From Ischnura elegans (taxonomy: Eukaryota > Arthropoda > Insecta > Odonata > Coenagrionidae), in assembly GCF_921293095.1 (NCBI RefSeq), contig NC_060252.1, positions 3,162,001 to 3,226,000 of the forward strand: 64,000 nt of DNA. The letters are read 5' to 3'. The translations under genes and the position numbers were made by a program. The notes under the pieces are model-generated. The model worked only from the letters and a program-made list of their open reading frames with translations. It was not told the DNA's origin and did not search any database. Below are positions 21,651-32,542 of the stretch, one piece after another; positions within the stretch are counted from its first letter, which is position 1, and each line of letters begins with the position of its first letter.

Positions 21651-24066
21651 GTTATTATATTAATTGATACATTAATCATTCTCGGAGAACATTCTCTGTA
21701 AGCATATTTGGTCTTTGTCAATGGTTACTTTGCTTTTCCTTGTGCATAAATAATCTAAATGATGATGATTATTTGTGTAATCTATGTAGCGAGTGTTTTG
21801 ATCACCCTTGAATTAGATGGGTGGTGTGCACTATGTATTTCTCTCTAATCACCCCGCCCCCATTCCGTGTGTGTGGATGTGCTTGACTCCCTCCTCCCCC
21901 CACACCCCACCACACTTCCATTGGTCACGCACGCCATTGAGCAGTCGCCTCTCATACAAATCAAAGGGTGGTCAAGGAAAAGGTGTTTATGGCCCTCCAA
22001 AGCACGAGCAAATTTTCCTGTAAACTTTGTGCTGTGGTGCTGCTGGGGCTCTGGGTGCTCTGCTCGTGAGTGCACTTGCCTCAGTTCACTCATCTCCTCA
22101 GTTCACTCCTTCATTGCCTCTCTTAGGTGAACTTTCCATGTGGATACTGATATGCCGTCCCTTTCCTTAATGGTATTCATGTTAACATTTATGAGCATTG
22201 CAAATGAAGAATCAACGATGGCATCTGGGACAGCACTCAACAATCAAACATGCATATATGTGGTACATAGTGATTTAAATTTTGATTAAGGTCAGTTAAA
22301 TTTTTTTAAATCAGGTGATATATTTCAAGATTAGCAGTACCAACAAAATGATTTTTTAAATGTTTACAGACTAAAAATATTTCAAGAAATGACAAAACAC
22401 TTGTCGTGGCCAATAGAACGCCAAAAATAAAAGCAAAAAAAACAAAGTTTTCCTCTTCATTTCCCCAAAAATAGAAAATACATCTCCAGTCTCTCTCCGG
22501 TTAGAAACTAACTCCTGTTGCCTATAAAGATGAACCATGCACTTCCTCAGTCAGAAAGCATTCCAAGGGGGAGGGGAGAATGAGAATGGGATGGGTGCTG
22601 GCTGGATGAGGAAGCGGGGGCAGGATAATTGAGAGGTGCAGCGGGTGGAAGAAGGAGGGGTCGGTAAAGAGCCTTCAGCCTTGCCTGAGACTACCGTGTT
22701 TTAGGGCCGTAGGTCGCCAAAAAACACGGCCCCCCATTTGGGGCCGTGTTTTTTTTACGACGCACTCAAGGACATCACCGGGAAATGCTTGGGAATGGGA
22801 GACTTGCTAGCGGTGGGTGGTTTAGGATGCGTAAGTTGGGTGTCAGGAAGATCAGCAAAAGGCCACCGTCCTTTGGATGGCAGTTCTCTACACTACTCCC
22901 TCAAAGGGTTCCCTCAACTATGTAGTTTATAATTGAGAATCCAGAGGACTCTGCAAAAGGCCATAGGAGAGAGCAAACAAAGGTTTTGGAAAGAATGATC
23001 TCTCGGAATGGGGAACAGGTAGGAGTGCTACAAGAAAGTTCATATGTAGAGATTTGAGTCCCTCTTCATTACGAGTAGCCTGCAAAACAAATTGGTGGTA
23101 AATAGAGCCTAATATCTATGATACTCCTCCTCACTTTCATCTTCATCTCCACGGCTGTGTATGTATAATCCTGGCCGCTGCTTCTACTCCACTGTTTGCT
23201 GCTTGGATACTCGCTAGGAACCGACTGAAGCCCTTCACACATTCTCTCATGAATTTAGTTCAAGCCCATGCCTTACGATTCAGTGCTTCAGAACGAAAGA
23301 CAGCCAGACACTGCCTCACTTGTGGATAGATAGCAAGATAATTTTGCGAAAATTTAATGCGCAAAATAGTCAAATCCCCATTACATTTGGCAATAGAGGA
23401 GCCATTTCGCCCTTAATATTGGCTCCTGTGATAAGTATTATATCATCTGTAATATCCTTACTACACCTCCCCACCTAGTCGTTGACAACCTCAGTATTTA
23501 CACGACCTTTCCCCCTTACCCACGAAATTTAAGGCTGTCTCTAAAATGAGACTTAAAAATGAAAAATATTTTTTCTATCAATGAGTGACTGAATTCTCTT
23601 CCTTCCTCATGTTTCCAAACTTTTGATTTGAAAAATGGTGTCAAGAGGTCGCTTATTTACTGGCAAGAACGTTGAAATTTGAGCAATTTTATGGACTTGC
23701 AGCATTTTCTTGATTTGATTCATCTATGTAGGGATTACTTGGGAGTGAAAGAAATATCCCGCGTGATCTTCCTCACATGTTAAACTATGAAGTATTGTCG
23801 CGGTGATTTTTACGACTATGCACGTAAATAGGGAAATTGTGTCAGCCACAATATTTTTACTGAACTCCTACATCTCCTTGATTCCTATGATAAGTTTTTA
23901 GGCGAACCCTTTCCCTCCATTTCATTGCACTATCATTTAAGATTTCAAACTTGGATGCACCACAGTCAGAAGCACTGATTTTTTGCTGCTTTCACCGGAA
24001 TAACTAGTTTTGTTGACAGATGTTTCGTCGTAGTTCTTATAAACGATTGCCATTTGCTTCTTGGGA
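21651..24066. other. Intron 4, left part
   Basis: Mostly featureless. There is a GC-rich hairpin at 22719-22754 (arms AAAACACGGCCCC / GGGGCCGTGTTTT) inside a purine-rich tract (22560-22760). No protein-coding signal recognised. Confidence 0.4.
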
Positions 24067-24229
24067 CCGAGCCCAAAGTTTGTAATTTCAAAACATTTCG
24101 TATTATCAAAACTTTGTATTATCGGAAATCACCATGTATTTACCATAGGCTTGTCACCGGGACCACAATTTCACTTCGTATTATCGAAAACTTCGTAATA
24201 TCCTGCTATGTATAATCGAGAGTTTACTG
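24067..24229. mobile_element. Single end of a pogo/Tigger-like element
   Basis: Repeated GTATTATC and CGTAATATC words lead to a terminus reading CAGTAAACTCTCGATTAT when inverted, followed by TA (24230-24231). This resembles Tigger-like ends. The partner end was not found. Confidence 0.35.
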
Positions 24230-24622
24230 TATTTCCGTGAACATGTGTTCATAATGATAGGAGGTTTTTATGTAGGACTTTTCTCCATGCTTTACATGTG
24301 GGAAGGGTCTAGGGCAATTACGTACATACTTCCATGCAGGGAAATTTTTTTGTAAATGTACATTATATGGATGTTTGTCATAGTAGTACAGTTGAGGACC
24401 TCTAATTCAATATCCAGAAAACCAGAAATCCGGAATGTTTGAAAACTCCTCTGTGTAGTGTTTCAACTTGCCACCTTGTGGCACTGCTCTCCGAGTCTTG
24501 TTCCGGGACGAGTAGAAAGTCAACACACGCTATGTACATACACTGAAAACCACAGTGGCAGGGACACATAGGGATCTCAAATATCGAGTGCAACAGCCTG
24601 AATGCATTTGTAAATAAAATTA

Positions 24623-26931
24623 CAGTCGGATCCGGATTTAACGTCTTCGCATTTAACGTTTTTCCGCATTTAGCGTTTATTTTTTGCGGTTCGGATTCAT
24701 TCCCTATTAGGACAATGTAAAAATTATCCGTATTTAGTGTTTCCGCATTTTGCGTTCTTCCGCATTTAAGGTCGTAAAAATTTTTCCCGCACAAGATTTT
24801 TTTGCCCGATTTATCGTTTTTTCACGACGGCTCATGCAAATGATTATCCAAATCTTCGAATTTCTGCTCATCAACAAGAAGTCTCTCATGAAAGTTTACC
24901 AAGAGTCATTAGAATCTACCGGGGAACGCTTCTTCAACTGCTTTCTTCCGCGAATGCAGCGCTGGGACCTTCAACTCGCAAGCTGGGTGATTTGTCTTCT
25001 CGTAATGTTTCGCTCCCCTTCTGATCCAAACACCAGACACTTTTTGAATCAGATCCGATGTAATGGAGCTAAGTCATCCCTTGATAACCTCTAACTACCT
25101 TATCCTTCACTTCGTGAACTTCGATGATACGTGACGACTGATGACACGAGTTATCCTCCGAGGGCCGCTACAATGATGGTTTCCTCATAATGTTTTAATT
25201 GACGGCTTATGCCCCTTTCTACTCCACTCTCTACTGGCAGTCCATTGTTGGCCCAATATTTTTCCAGTCAGCTACTTTCTCTTTTCATAAGAGGCCCAAT
25301 ATCATTTGCGCAGTTCACTAGAAGATTATTTTTATAATCCATTCCAAGGTCAGTTTCCACGGGGGAACAGCGAAGAGCCGAGGAAGTGTTTCCCCTGTCA
25401 TGATCGTGAGTGAAAACATTCTTTCCTAACGGAACAACATTATTTTACATCGTAATTTAGATATCACGGAGCCGAGATATCGACATGCGGCTGGTTGATA
25501 TCGCAGTCGATTCAAAGATATTTATCTGGTGCTATTTTATGTCTAAAGAGAATGACAATCGGAGTTTTGACAATTTTAGTTTAATTGACAGTTTTAGCCT
25601 CCTGTGGGCACATTTTGGATTTAGAGGTCATTCAAAAAAGGGGAATCTTTTTTCTAGTATGCGTACAAGTCGATGGTGATTCAACTCGATGATAACACCA
25701 GATTCGTTGTCATATGTCCGCGGCCTCATGCAGGTCGAATGGAGCCCGGAGAAGTTGCTTACGCGGCACGCTGATCACCTTGACTCCGACTCACCATATT
25801 TCTCGGCAGTCCCCGGCATGTCCATGACTCTAAATAAATCGTTCATGCTGGAAAAAAATCACCACATATCACGGTAAAATAGATGAGCGCGAAAAAATAC
25901 GAAAATCCAGCAGGAATCCTTTGGTGCTTGACTGCGACATCATAACTCGGACGAAATTGCCGAACTCCAGAGTCGCTGACAATTTTTCAGATGAAATCCA
26001 GTTCTGTTGAAGATTAAACCTTTTCACTTAACAGAGTTTAGCTAATCGTTATTTTCAAGGTCCAACCAAATTTTATTAAAAGCTGCCGAGAAACATGGTG
26101 ATCAGCGCGCCGCGTAAGAAACTTCTCCGGGCTCCATTCGACCTGCATGAGACCGCGGATATATGACAACGAATCTGGTGTTATCATCGAGTTGAATCAC
26201 CATCGACTTGTACGCATACTAGAAAAAAGATTCTCCTTTTTTGGATGACCTCGAAATCCAAAATGTGCGCACAGGAGGCTCAGAAATCGCTCGTTTCGCC
26301 GAGGCAACAGAAAACGTTAAATTGGCAAAATTCCAGAAAACCTCCCTTTTCCTAGATATTCGGTAGTTTAGAATTCGGGATTAGTGATCTTCTGTTGTCC
26401 CTTTATTTCACTCATCTTTATTGATGCAATGACGATTTTTCGAGTACCTACTTGCACCTTTTTTATTATATTAGAAATGCTATAGTCACCTACATGTCTC
26501 TTTTACAGAAAAAAATTTAAAATTTCTTCGAGGCCACTGAAATATCCGTAAAATGGAATCACTAATTTCCATAATAATATTCCGTGTGGGAATGCTTTTA
26601 AGTTGATGAATATTATAATTTTCTTAAAATATTTCATTAAAACAATTGTCATCCTCTCATTACTTATTTTTACTACCCATTTTTTAGCTGATTCCTGAAG
26701 GGTATTATCCAACTCTAATTGGGGAAAGAACATTTAATCAATGAATTTGTTGCTGCATGTAGCACCTTTTAGTTAGGTACTTAAATCAATATTTTTTATT
26801 CATAAAAAGCCATTCCAATCATTACAGACCCTAAAACCTGAAAAAAATGGCAGGTCCTCATTTAGTGTTTTTCCGCATTTAGTGTTTTAAATTTTGTCCC
26901 CCCTGAAAAACCTTAAATCAGGATTCTACTG
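24623..26931. mobile_element. Tigger-like (Tc1/mariner superfamily) element, 2.3 kb
   Basis: The ends CAGTCGGATCCGGATTTAACG and, inverted, CAGTAGAATCCTGATTTAAGG are flanked by TA on both sides (24621-24622, 26932-26933). Subterminal regions repeat CGCATTTA(A/G)(C/T)GTTTTTCCG-type words on both sides. No clear transposase remains. A foldback of about 684 bp (25597-26280) sits inside, so the element is probably a non-autonomous or gutted copy. Confidence 0.7.
25597..26280. repeat. Foldback repeat inside the Tigger-like element
   Basis: Arms of about 183 bp (25597-25779 and 26097-26280) are near-perfect inverted copies: for example GATTCAACTCGATGATAACA on the left and its complement on the right. 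The spacer is about 317 bp. It is either part of the Tigger-like element or a later insertion; no target duplication was recognised. Confidence 0.8.
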
Positions 26932-28150
26932 TATTTACAAAATTAAGTGTAAGGTACAGATTGATATCGCAATGTCTGCTTGTGAATGCTATCAATGAAA
27001 GCTGTTGAGCATGAAGAAAAAGATGTGTTTATTAGGGATGTGCGAGTAGCACTTTTTGACCTTGAGTCGAGTATCGAGTCGAGTTGAAAACTACTCGCGA
27101 GTATCGAGTCAAGTCGAGTATGATAATTCTTGAACTGGGCAATGCAACAATGCATGCTCCACGTATTCTCATTTATTTCAATCCCCTTGCAAATTTTCAA
27201 TTTTGAATGTTTAGCTTTATGTAAAAAGGAAAAGATAATGAGGAACGTTGATGGCAATTGAGTCGCAAGTAGGAGATGAATGAAAATTAATGCGTCTAAA
27301 ACAGTTCCATAAGCACAATTGGAATGAATTAACCTCTAGTAATATGTCGTCTTATGCATGTATCTAAACTGCTCAGAAGAACCCTCAATACTGTAACATA
27401 ACATAAACAAGCCACCATGTTGTTTGTATGTAATTTCAAACTAACAATGGCAGTGAGGGACGGGGAGATTGTTGTGAAGGGAAAAAGGGCAGTCGTGTAT
27501 GGAGAGAAGGAGGAGGCAGACGTGTTAAAAAGAAAGATCGGGAGAAAGACTAAAGTAGCAGTGTATTGAGAGAGCAGAGGAAGAGATACGGCAGAATTCA
27601 AGATCGGCAGGGAGAAGAAGAGAATGCAGAGAAAAGGAGGCGCCTACGAGAGGAGAAGAGAACGGGAGGAAAGGGATACGAAGAACTCAAGATCCACAAT
27701 GGTGCAGTACATGGCGGTGGTTCAGTGAGTGGTAGTACAAAATATAAATGAGATTGTGATAATCATGGTGGCTTTTTGATGTTGTTTTTTTGCTCCAAAG
27801 TTTTAAAATAAGAGCTGGTTTTTTGAATTGTACTAAAATTATTTGTTTGGTTACTAGTGGATATTCTAAAAACGTTACAATACAGATATTTGTATAATTG
27901 TAATTAAGATTGTATATGTAAATGTATCACGTAATATTAGATACTTTAAAGTTCTCATGCAGAAAAATCAATAGTTCTACATACTCAGGTAGCAAGTTTT
28001 GACGTCTCCAAGTTACAGTATTACTGCCTGCAGATGCAAATGTCTTTTGCAACACACTTTTGTTGCTGGACAAGTACTTTCTTTCCAAAGCTGCAAGGTT
28101 TGGGAACCTTGGGAAGTTATATAAAAGTTATATCAACAATTTATATGGAT

Positions 28151-28589
28151 AAAAGATAGTGTTCGGCGTGATGCGGTGGAAACCTTTGATATTCAGCTTA
28201 TTAAAACAACTTGTCTGTTTCCACACTATTTTATTTTCACCGACCATGGTTTCGGCAACTTGTGCCATGGTCAAGGTACATAGCCTTGGGTGTATGCCTT
28301 TTTATAGGTTTTTCAGGAGGGGGAAGGAAGGGAGGGGAGGGGTTATTGGGGTGTGTTCATTCCGAGGTTACTGATGACGTCTCGACCCATCGCCCATTGA
28401 CGTCATCAGTAACCTCGGAATGAGCACACCCCAATAACCCCTCCCCTCCCTTCCTCCCCCCTCCTGAAAAAAATTATAAAAAGACTGTCACCCAAGGATA
28501 TGTACCTTGACAATGGCACAAGTTGCCGAAACCATGGTCGGTGAAAATAAAATAGTGTGGAAACAGACAAGTTGTTTTAATAAGCTGAT
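28151..28589. mobile_element. Long palindromic insertion with 12-bp direct flanks
   Basis: Two arms of about 190 bp (28193-28381 and 28399-28588) are inverted copies around a 17-base centre. The whole, with a 42-bp non-palindromic leader, is flanked by direct copies of ATTTATATGGAT (28139-28150 and 28588-28599). Arm content includes an A+T block and a GGGAGGGGAGGGG purine tract. No coding capacity. Class unknown; the long direct flank suggests target-primed insertion rather than a cut-and-paste transposase. Confidence 0.7.
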
Positions 28590-28831
28590 TTATATGGATC
28601 TTGAATATTTATGGAATTTTAGTGGATGAAGCGAACGAACTATAGAACTTTGTTTTAGCTTTGTAGATGAAAAAAAAAGATTTTTTTCCTTCTTTCTTTC
28701 TTACTTTGTTTAATCGACCAGAACAACTATTTTCTGTTAGTTCAAGAGGGAAACTAAACGTAATGAAGGAATAAACAAAAATTAACATTGGACGTACTTA
28801 GTGCTCAAAGAGGCTAAGGGCTACTTGTTAA

Positions 28832-31311
28832 CCCATTTATGCCGAAGGTTTGAAAAATGCGAATTTTACCCTGATTTTTACATATTGTCGATAAAAATAC
28901 GTATGGAAACAAGATCCGAAAGAAAAAACAATGTATCTCTTGCCAATTATTAATTACTAGGTGTTCCAAAAATGGAACACTAGGCAAATCCACTACCATG
29001 AGGTACTCAATGGTAACTAGCAAAACATTAGTTTCCGACATTTATTAACTCACTATTAAGAGTAATATCCAGGTGAACAGTTAAAATGCAATGATAAATT
29101 GCATTTTTTACATTGAAAAGTGTTATTTTTGTGACTTTGGACACAGCGAGTTTGCTTTCTTTGCTTTACAATCGTATGATTCATGCTATCATGATGTGAG
29201 TCAAATTTACGATTCATAGATGGTCTCTCTTTCTCACCAGGCTCAGGAGTATTACCACATGTCTATATAGAGTCAGGCCTCACGGCGACGAAATTCGATA
29301 AGATCCATTGCCTTCACATCGTTTATTTTATAAAATTGCCAAGCATTTTGTAAAGCCACGTCAAAACAGAATAATGGTAGGGGTTGAGTGCCATTCTTTT
29401 CCACATATTGATGATTGATACTTGTCAATATTTTCATCAGCTCAGTCCACTCCTCCCATATCCTGATTATAGACCTTGATTAAATTTTGTTGAGTAACTT
29501 GTATCTTTTTTGCTTTTGAGAATAACAACTGACCTGTTGCAAAGGATTGACACTGGCACCAGAAGATTGCTTGGTGGCCCATTGAATGAAGTTCATCAAG
29601 GAGTGCAATGCTTGTGAAAAAGTAGTCGAACACAAAATGGTATTTACCAGGATGCTGCGTTGTGAGTGCCTCAGTAAATTGCAAAAAAACTGAAGCACCT
29701 ACTCCATATTGTTGGTATTAAGTGTTCGGGTTTTTTCCTTGATAAGGCTGAAACCAACAAATGTAGTCTAGATGCATAGGATCACACCAGAATATATACT
29801 CGAAACTAATAGGCTTACTGCTAATGAACTGTTTGCACCCGTGACGATCAAAATCATGGCCTAATCAAAGCTGAAGAATGTTTCATTTGGTACAAATTTC
29901 ATACATCTGTCATTCAGTTGCTCAATGAGAGGTCGCAGTTGGAAAAACTTGTCCATGCAGTTCAAGCTAGAATTGTCAGCAACATGCAAATTTGCAAATA
30001 TTGTTTCAAATCGATCACGTTTCACTGCACCATTAACTAGAAAATTATGCGAATCTGGCCTTTAATACCAAAACATACGCCGTCTCGGAACAGAGACTCC
30101 ACCACACCAGAATTTATACCCACTCAGGAAAATTATTCCCAAAAAACAACGGGACTCACTGACAGTCAGTTCAAGGTTTACACCCTTACTTGCAGCATAT
30201 AAATTGGAATATTTGACAATCATATCAATCACGTCAATACTCAGAAAGAGTTCTAAATGTTCGGTAGGGGTTTTCATTTTCGTGATTTGTTCTTCTGAAA
30301 CTCTACCTCCTACTGGCTGGGTAGTCAGATCGGCTTGCTTCCATTGGCACAGGGGGGGGGGGGGGATTTTGAGGGATAAAACCCCCCCAGAACTCGGAGA
30401 AATTTTTTAATTCAATCCATTTTACTTAATTGGATAAATAGTACTTGTATGATAGTGTAAGGATCAATAAAATATTCTTCAGTAATACGTAAAACTCACA
30501 ATTTTGAACCATTTATCATAAAATTTTCTCAGGGAGGGCACCCAAACCTATTTCCCGTATTCCATTGAACCCCCCAAAATTTGTTGCATCTACTTCAAAT
30601 CCCCTCCTAACCTTTATTCCTAGCAGCGTGCCTGTTGTGCACCATTTTTAGGTACCTTTTTTCTTTGAGCAAGAAGAGGCTGAGGCAAATCAGAAGCCTA
30701 TACACCGTCATTTTCACTAGTATCACCATCTGGTATCAGAAAAAGGTCAGCATGGTCAATGTTCTCCTCATAAGAACCATGAATGAGATGAGCAGGAGCG
30801 CAGCAATGACCCAGGAAGATTATTGATCGTTCCTTATCTAATTGCTTACTTGACTCAAAATTAAAGTGAATATTTCAGAGCGCCTGAATGCATGCATAAT
30901 AGTAGTGGATTTGCCTAGTGTTCCAAAAATGGAACACTGTTAAATAAACCCTTGTAACTAAAACAAAATATATTGTTTCAAAATTATCTTCTTAAAGCAC
31001 AATAGGGTAACTATTACTGAACATGCAGGGAAAAATTTACAATATTCGGGTGTAATGGTAAATAGTCATTAATATAACATTTGAGGTGGTCTCAGAAAAA
31101 CTACCTTGAAAAAAAATACCAATATTTCTCAACACACTGGCTGTGATGGGTTGGAAAAACTGACTAATACGTTGCGCCCTATAGTACAATATACCTTTAT
31201 TAAGAGATATAGAAAGAAAAACCATGGCATATTGGTGTGCAATGAGCCGTAGTAATTAAATTAGAAAGTCGCGTCAGGTGTTCCAAAAATGGAACACTAG
31301 GCATAAATGGG
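28832..31311 (-). mobile_element. Decayed piggyBac transposon, 2480 bp
   Basis: TTAA at 28828-28831 and 31312-31315 flanks perfect terminal repeats CCCATTTATGCC / GGCATAAATGGG. Three copies of GTGTTCCA-AAAA-TGGAACAC lie inside (28961-28980, 30918-30937, 31278-31297). The copy at 30918 is inverted in its flanking context relative to the one at 28961. A broken transposase occupies the middle of the minus strand. The terminal repeats and duplication are intact, so the element could in principle still be recognised in trans. Confidence 0.92.
29442..30277 (-). pseudogene. piggyBac transposase pseudogene
   Basis: Minus-strand fragments in several frames read as a DDE transposase of the piggyBac (DDE_Tnp_1_7) family: N-terminal TPTEHLELFLSIDVIDMIVK with FLGIIFLSGY (30277-30062), then RPLIEQLNDRCMKFVP and GCKQFISSKPI (around 29940-29800), FDYFFTSIALLDEL, and the MGGVD motif at the end of the last open frame (29442). 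Stops and frameshifts separate them. The C-terminal cysteine-rich domain was not seen. Confidence 0.85.
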
Positions 31312-32542
31312 TTAAATCAAACACCGGGAAAAACCGGCATTGCCCATTAAAACCTAAAAGTTTCATTTTTCATAAAAATCCTAACAATTTTTAGGTATTC
31401 CCTCGGCGTTTGAGTAAAGGAAGTATAGTACGGTATAAATGTATTGCATGAGAAAGTATGAGTGATGTTGTGGTCCACTTCGATTACTCCGAATACGCCG
31501 CCTTGCCAGCACAGAATGCCGGTCGGATACCGCGGCTGACAAAAAGGTATTTGTCACCCACGTAGTGTGTCACCACTTTTTTTTATGCTGGAGCTTGGGA
31601 CTGCCCACTGTTTTTATTTTTTTTAGTTACCTCCGTAGACAGCCGCACAGGCCACTGTCGGAGGAGAGGGGGGAGGTCGCAACCCCTCGTTCATAGGCAG
31701 TCGGTCGGCAAAGGGCGGTGAGTTGATATCGGGTGCGGTGATCCTGATTGTCGGAGTGTAGGTGACCCACCTACTAGAGCGTGAGGCAAAGCCGGTTAGG
31801 ATTTCGTGGTAGAGTTTATTTCAATTGAGGTTGTCGGCGATGGCCCAAGTATTTGTTTCGTTCGTTCACTTCTCTTTAATTTTGTTTCGTTTTCCTTTCA
31901 TCGCCCTCTCCTGTTTCCCCATCCCTCCTGATTCTCAGTGATGAACAGGCGTTCGAGTTAGCGAGCACCTTCTCTAAGAGAATCTATAAAACATAAACAA
32001 TTATTCTTAACCCCACCCCTTCCGAGTGTGGCCCTTAATTTACCCACAATGCACTGGCACCCATTATCAATATCGCAGAGACAATTCTTCGAGCACCCCA
32101 GGGCAGACGTTATTGTAGACTTCTCTAGTGGTTGACCACTACGTTTTTAATCAAGCTGAAACTCCCAATTCAAGGAATTATATTGACTTATCGACTTTAA
32201 ATACCATGTTATTACATAAGTTTAATGATAGTGCCTCCAGTCGGCAAATTTCTGAACTTACTGGCCTCAACATTTTTGTAAGCGATACTACTCGACTTGA
32301 CTCGACATTCGTAGTACTACTTGAATCTCTCGAATCGAGCACCAACTACCCGAATGCTCGAGTACTCGCACTTCCCTAGTATTTATTGCTTGTTCTCATC
32401 CAGTATTAAGCACATATAGTTTATGCTGCGGAAGCTACGGTCGTTATTTGACGACTTATTCGGCAAGTTTTTTGCCTCCTTCAATGCAGTGAACTTGAAT
32501 CCATATCAAGGCAACGAATGTTCGACAGACCATCCACACATT

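Larger units (their letters stand above)
27033..32378 (-). mobile_element. hAT-family transposon, 5.3 kb, with nested insertions
   Basis: Terminal repeats TAGGGATGTGCGAGTA (27033) and, inverted, TAGGGAAGTGCGAGTA (ending 32378) are flanked by 8-bp near-duplicates GTGTTTAT (27025-27032) and GTATTTAT (32379-32386). Subterminal CGAGTCGAG-type repeats occur at both ends. Minus-strand bases about 27945-28130 encode the hAT C-terminal dimerisation motif (ERKYLSSNKSVLQKTFASAG, then a ...ELLIFLHEN block). The rest of the transposase is not recognisable. A palindromic insertion (28151-28589) and a piggyBac (28832-31311) lie inside. Confidence 0.75.

Noticed and set aside
27601..27700. Charged coiled-coil exon (GEEENAEKRRRLREEK)
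   Set aside because: It lies inside the hAT element in a purine-rich tract, which gives charged peptides by composition; no splice sites fit Cep89.
30350..30361. Run of 12 G as a functional quadruplex
   Set aside because: A single homopolymer inside a dead piggyBac; more likely slippage or an assembly uncertainty.
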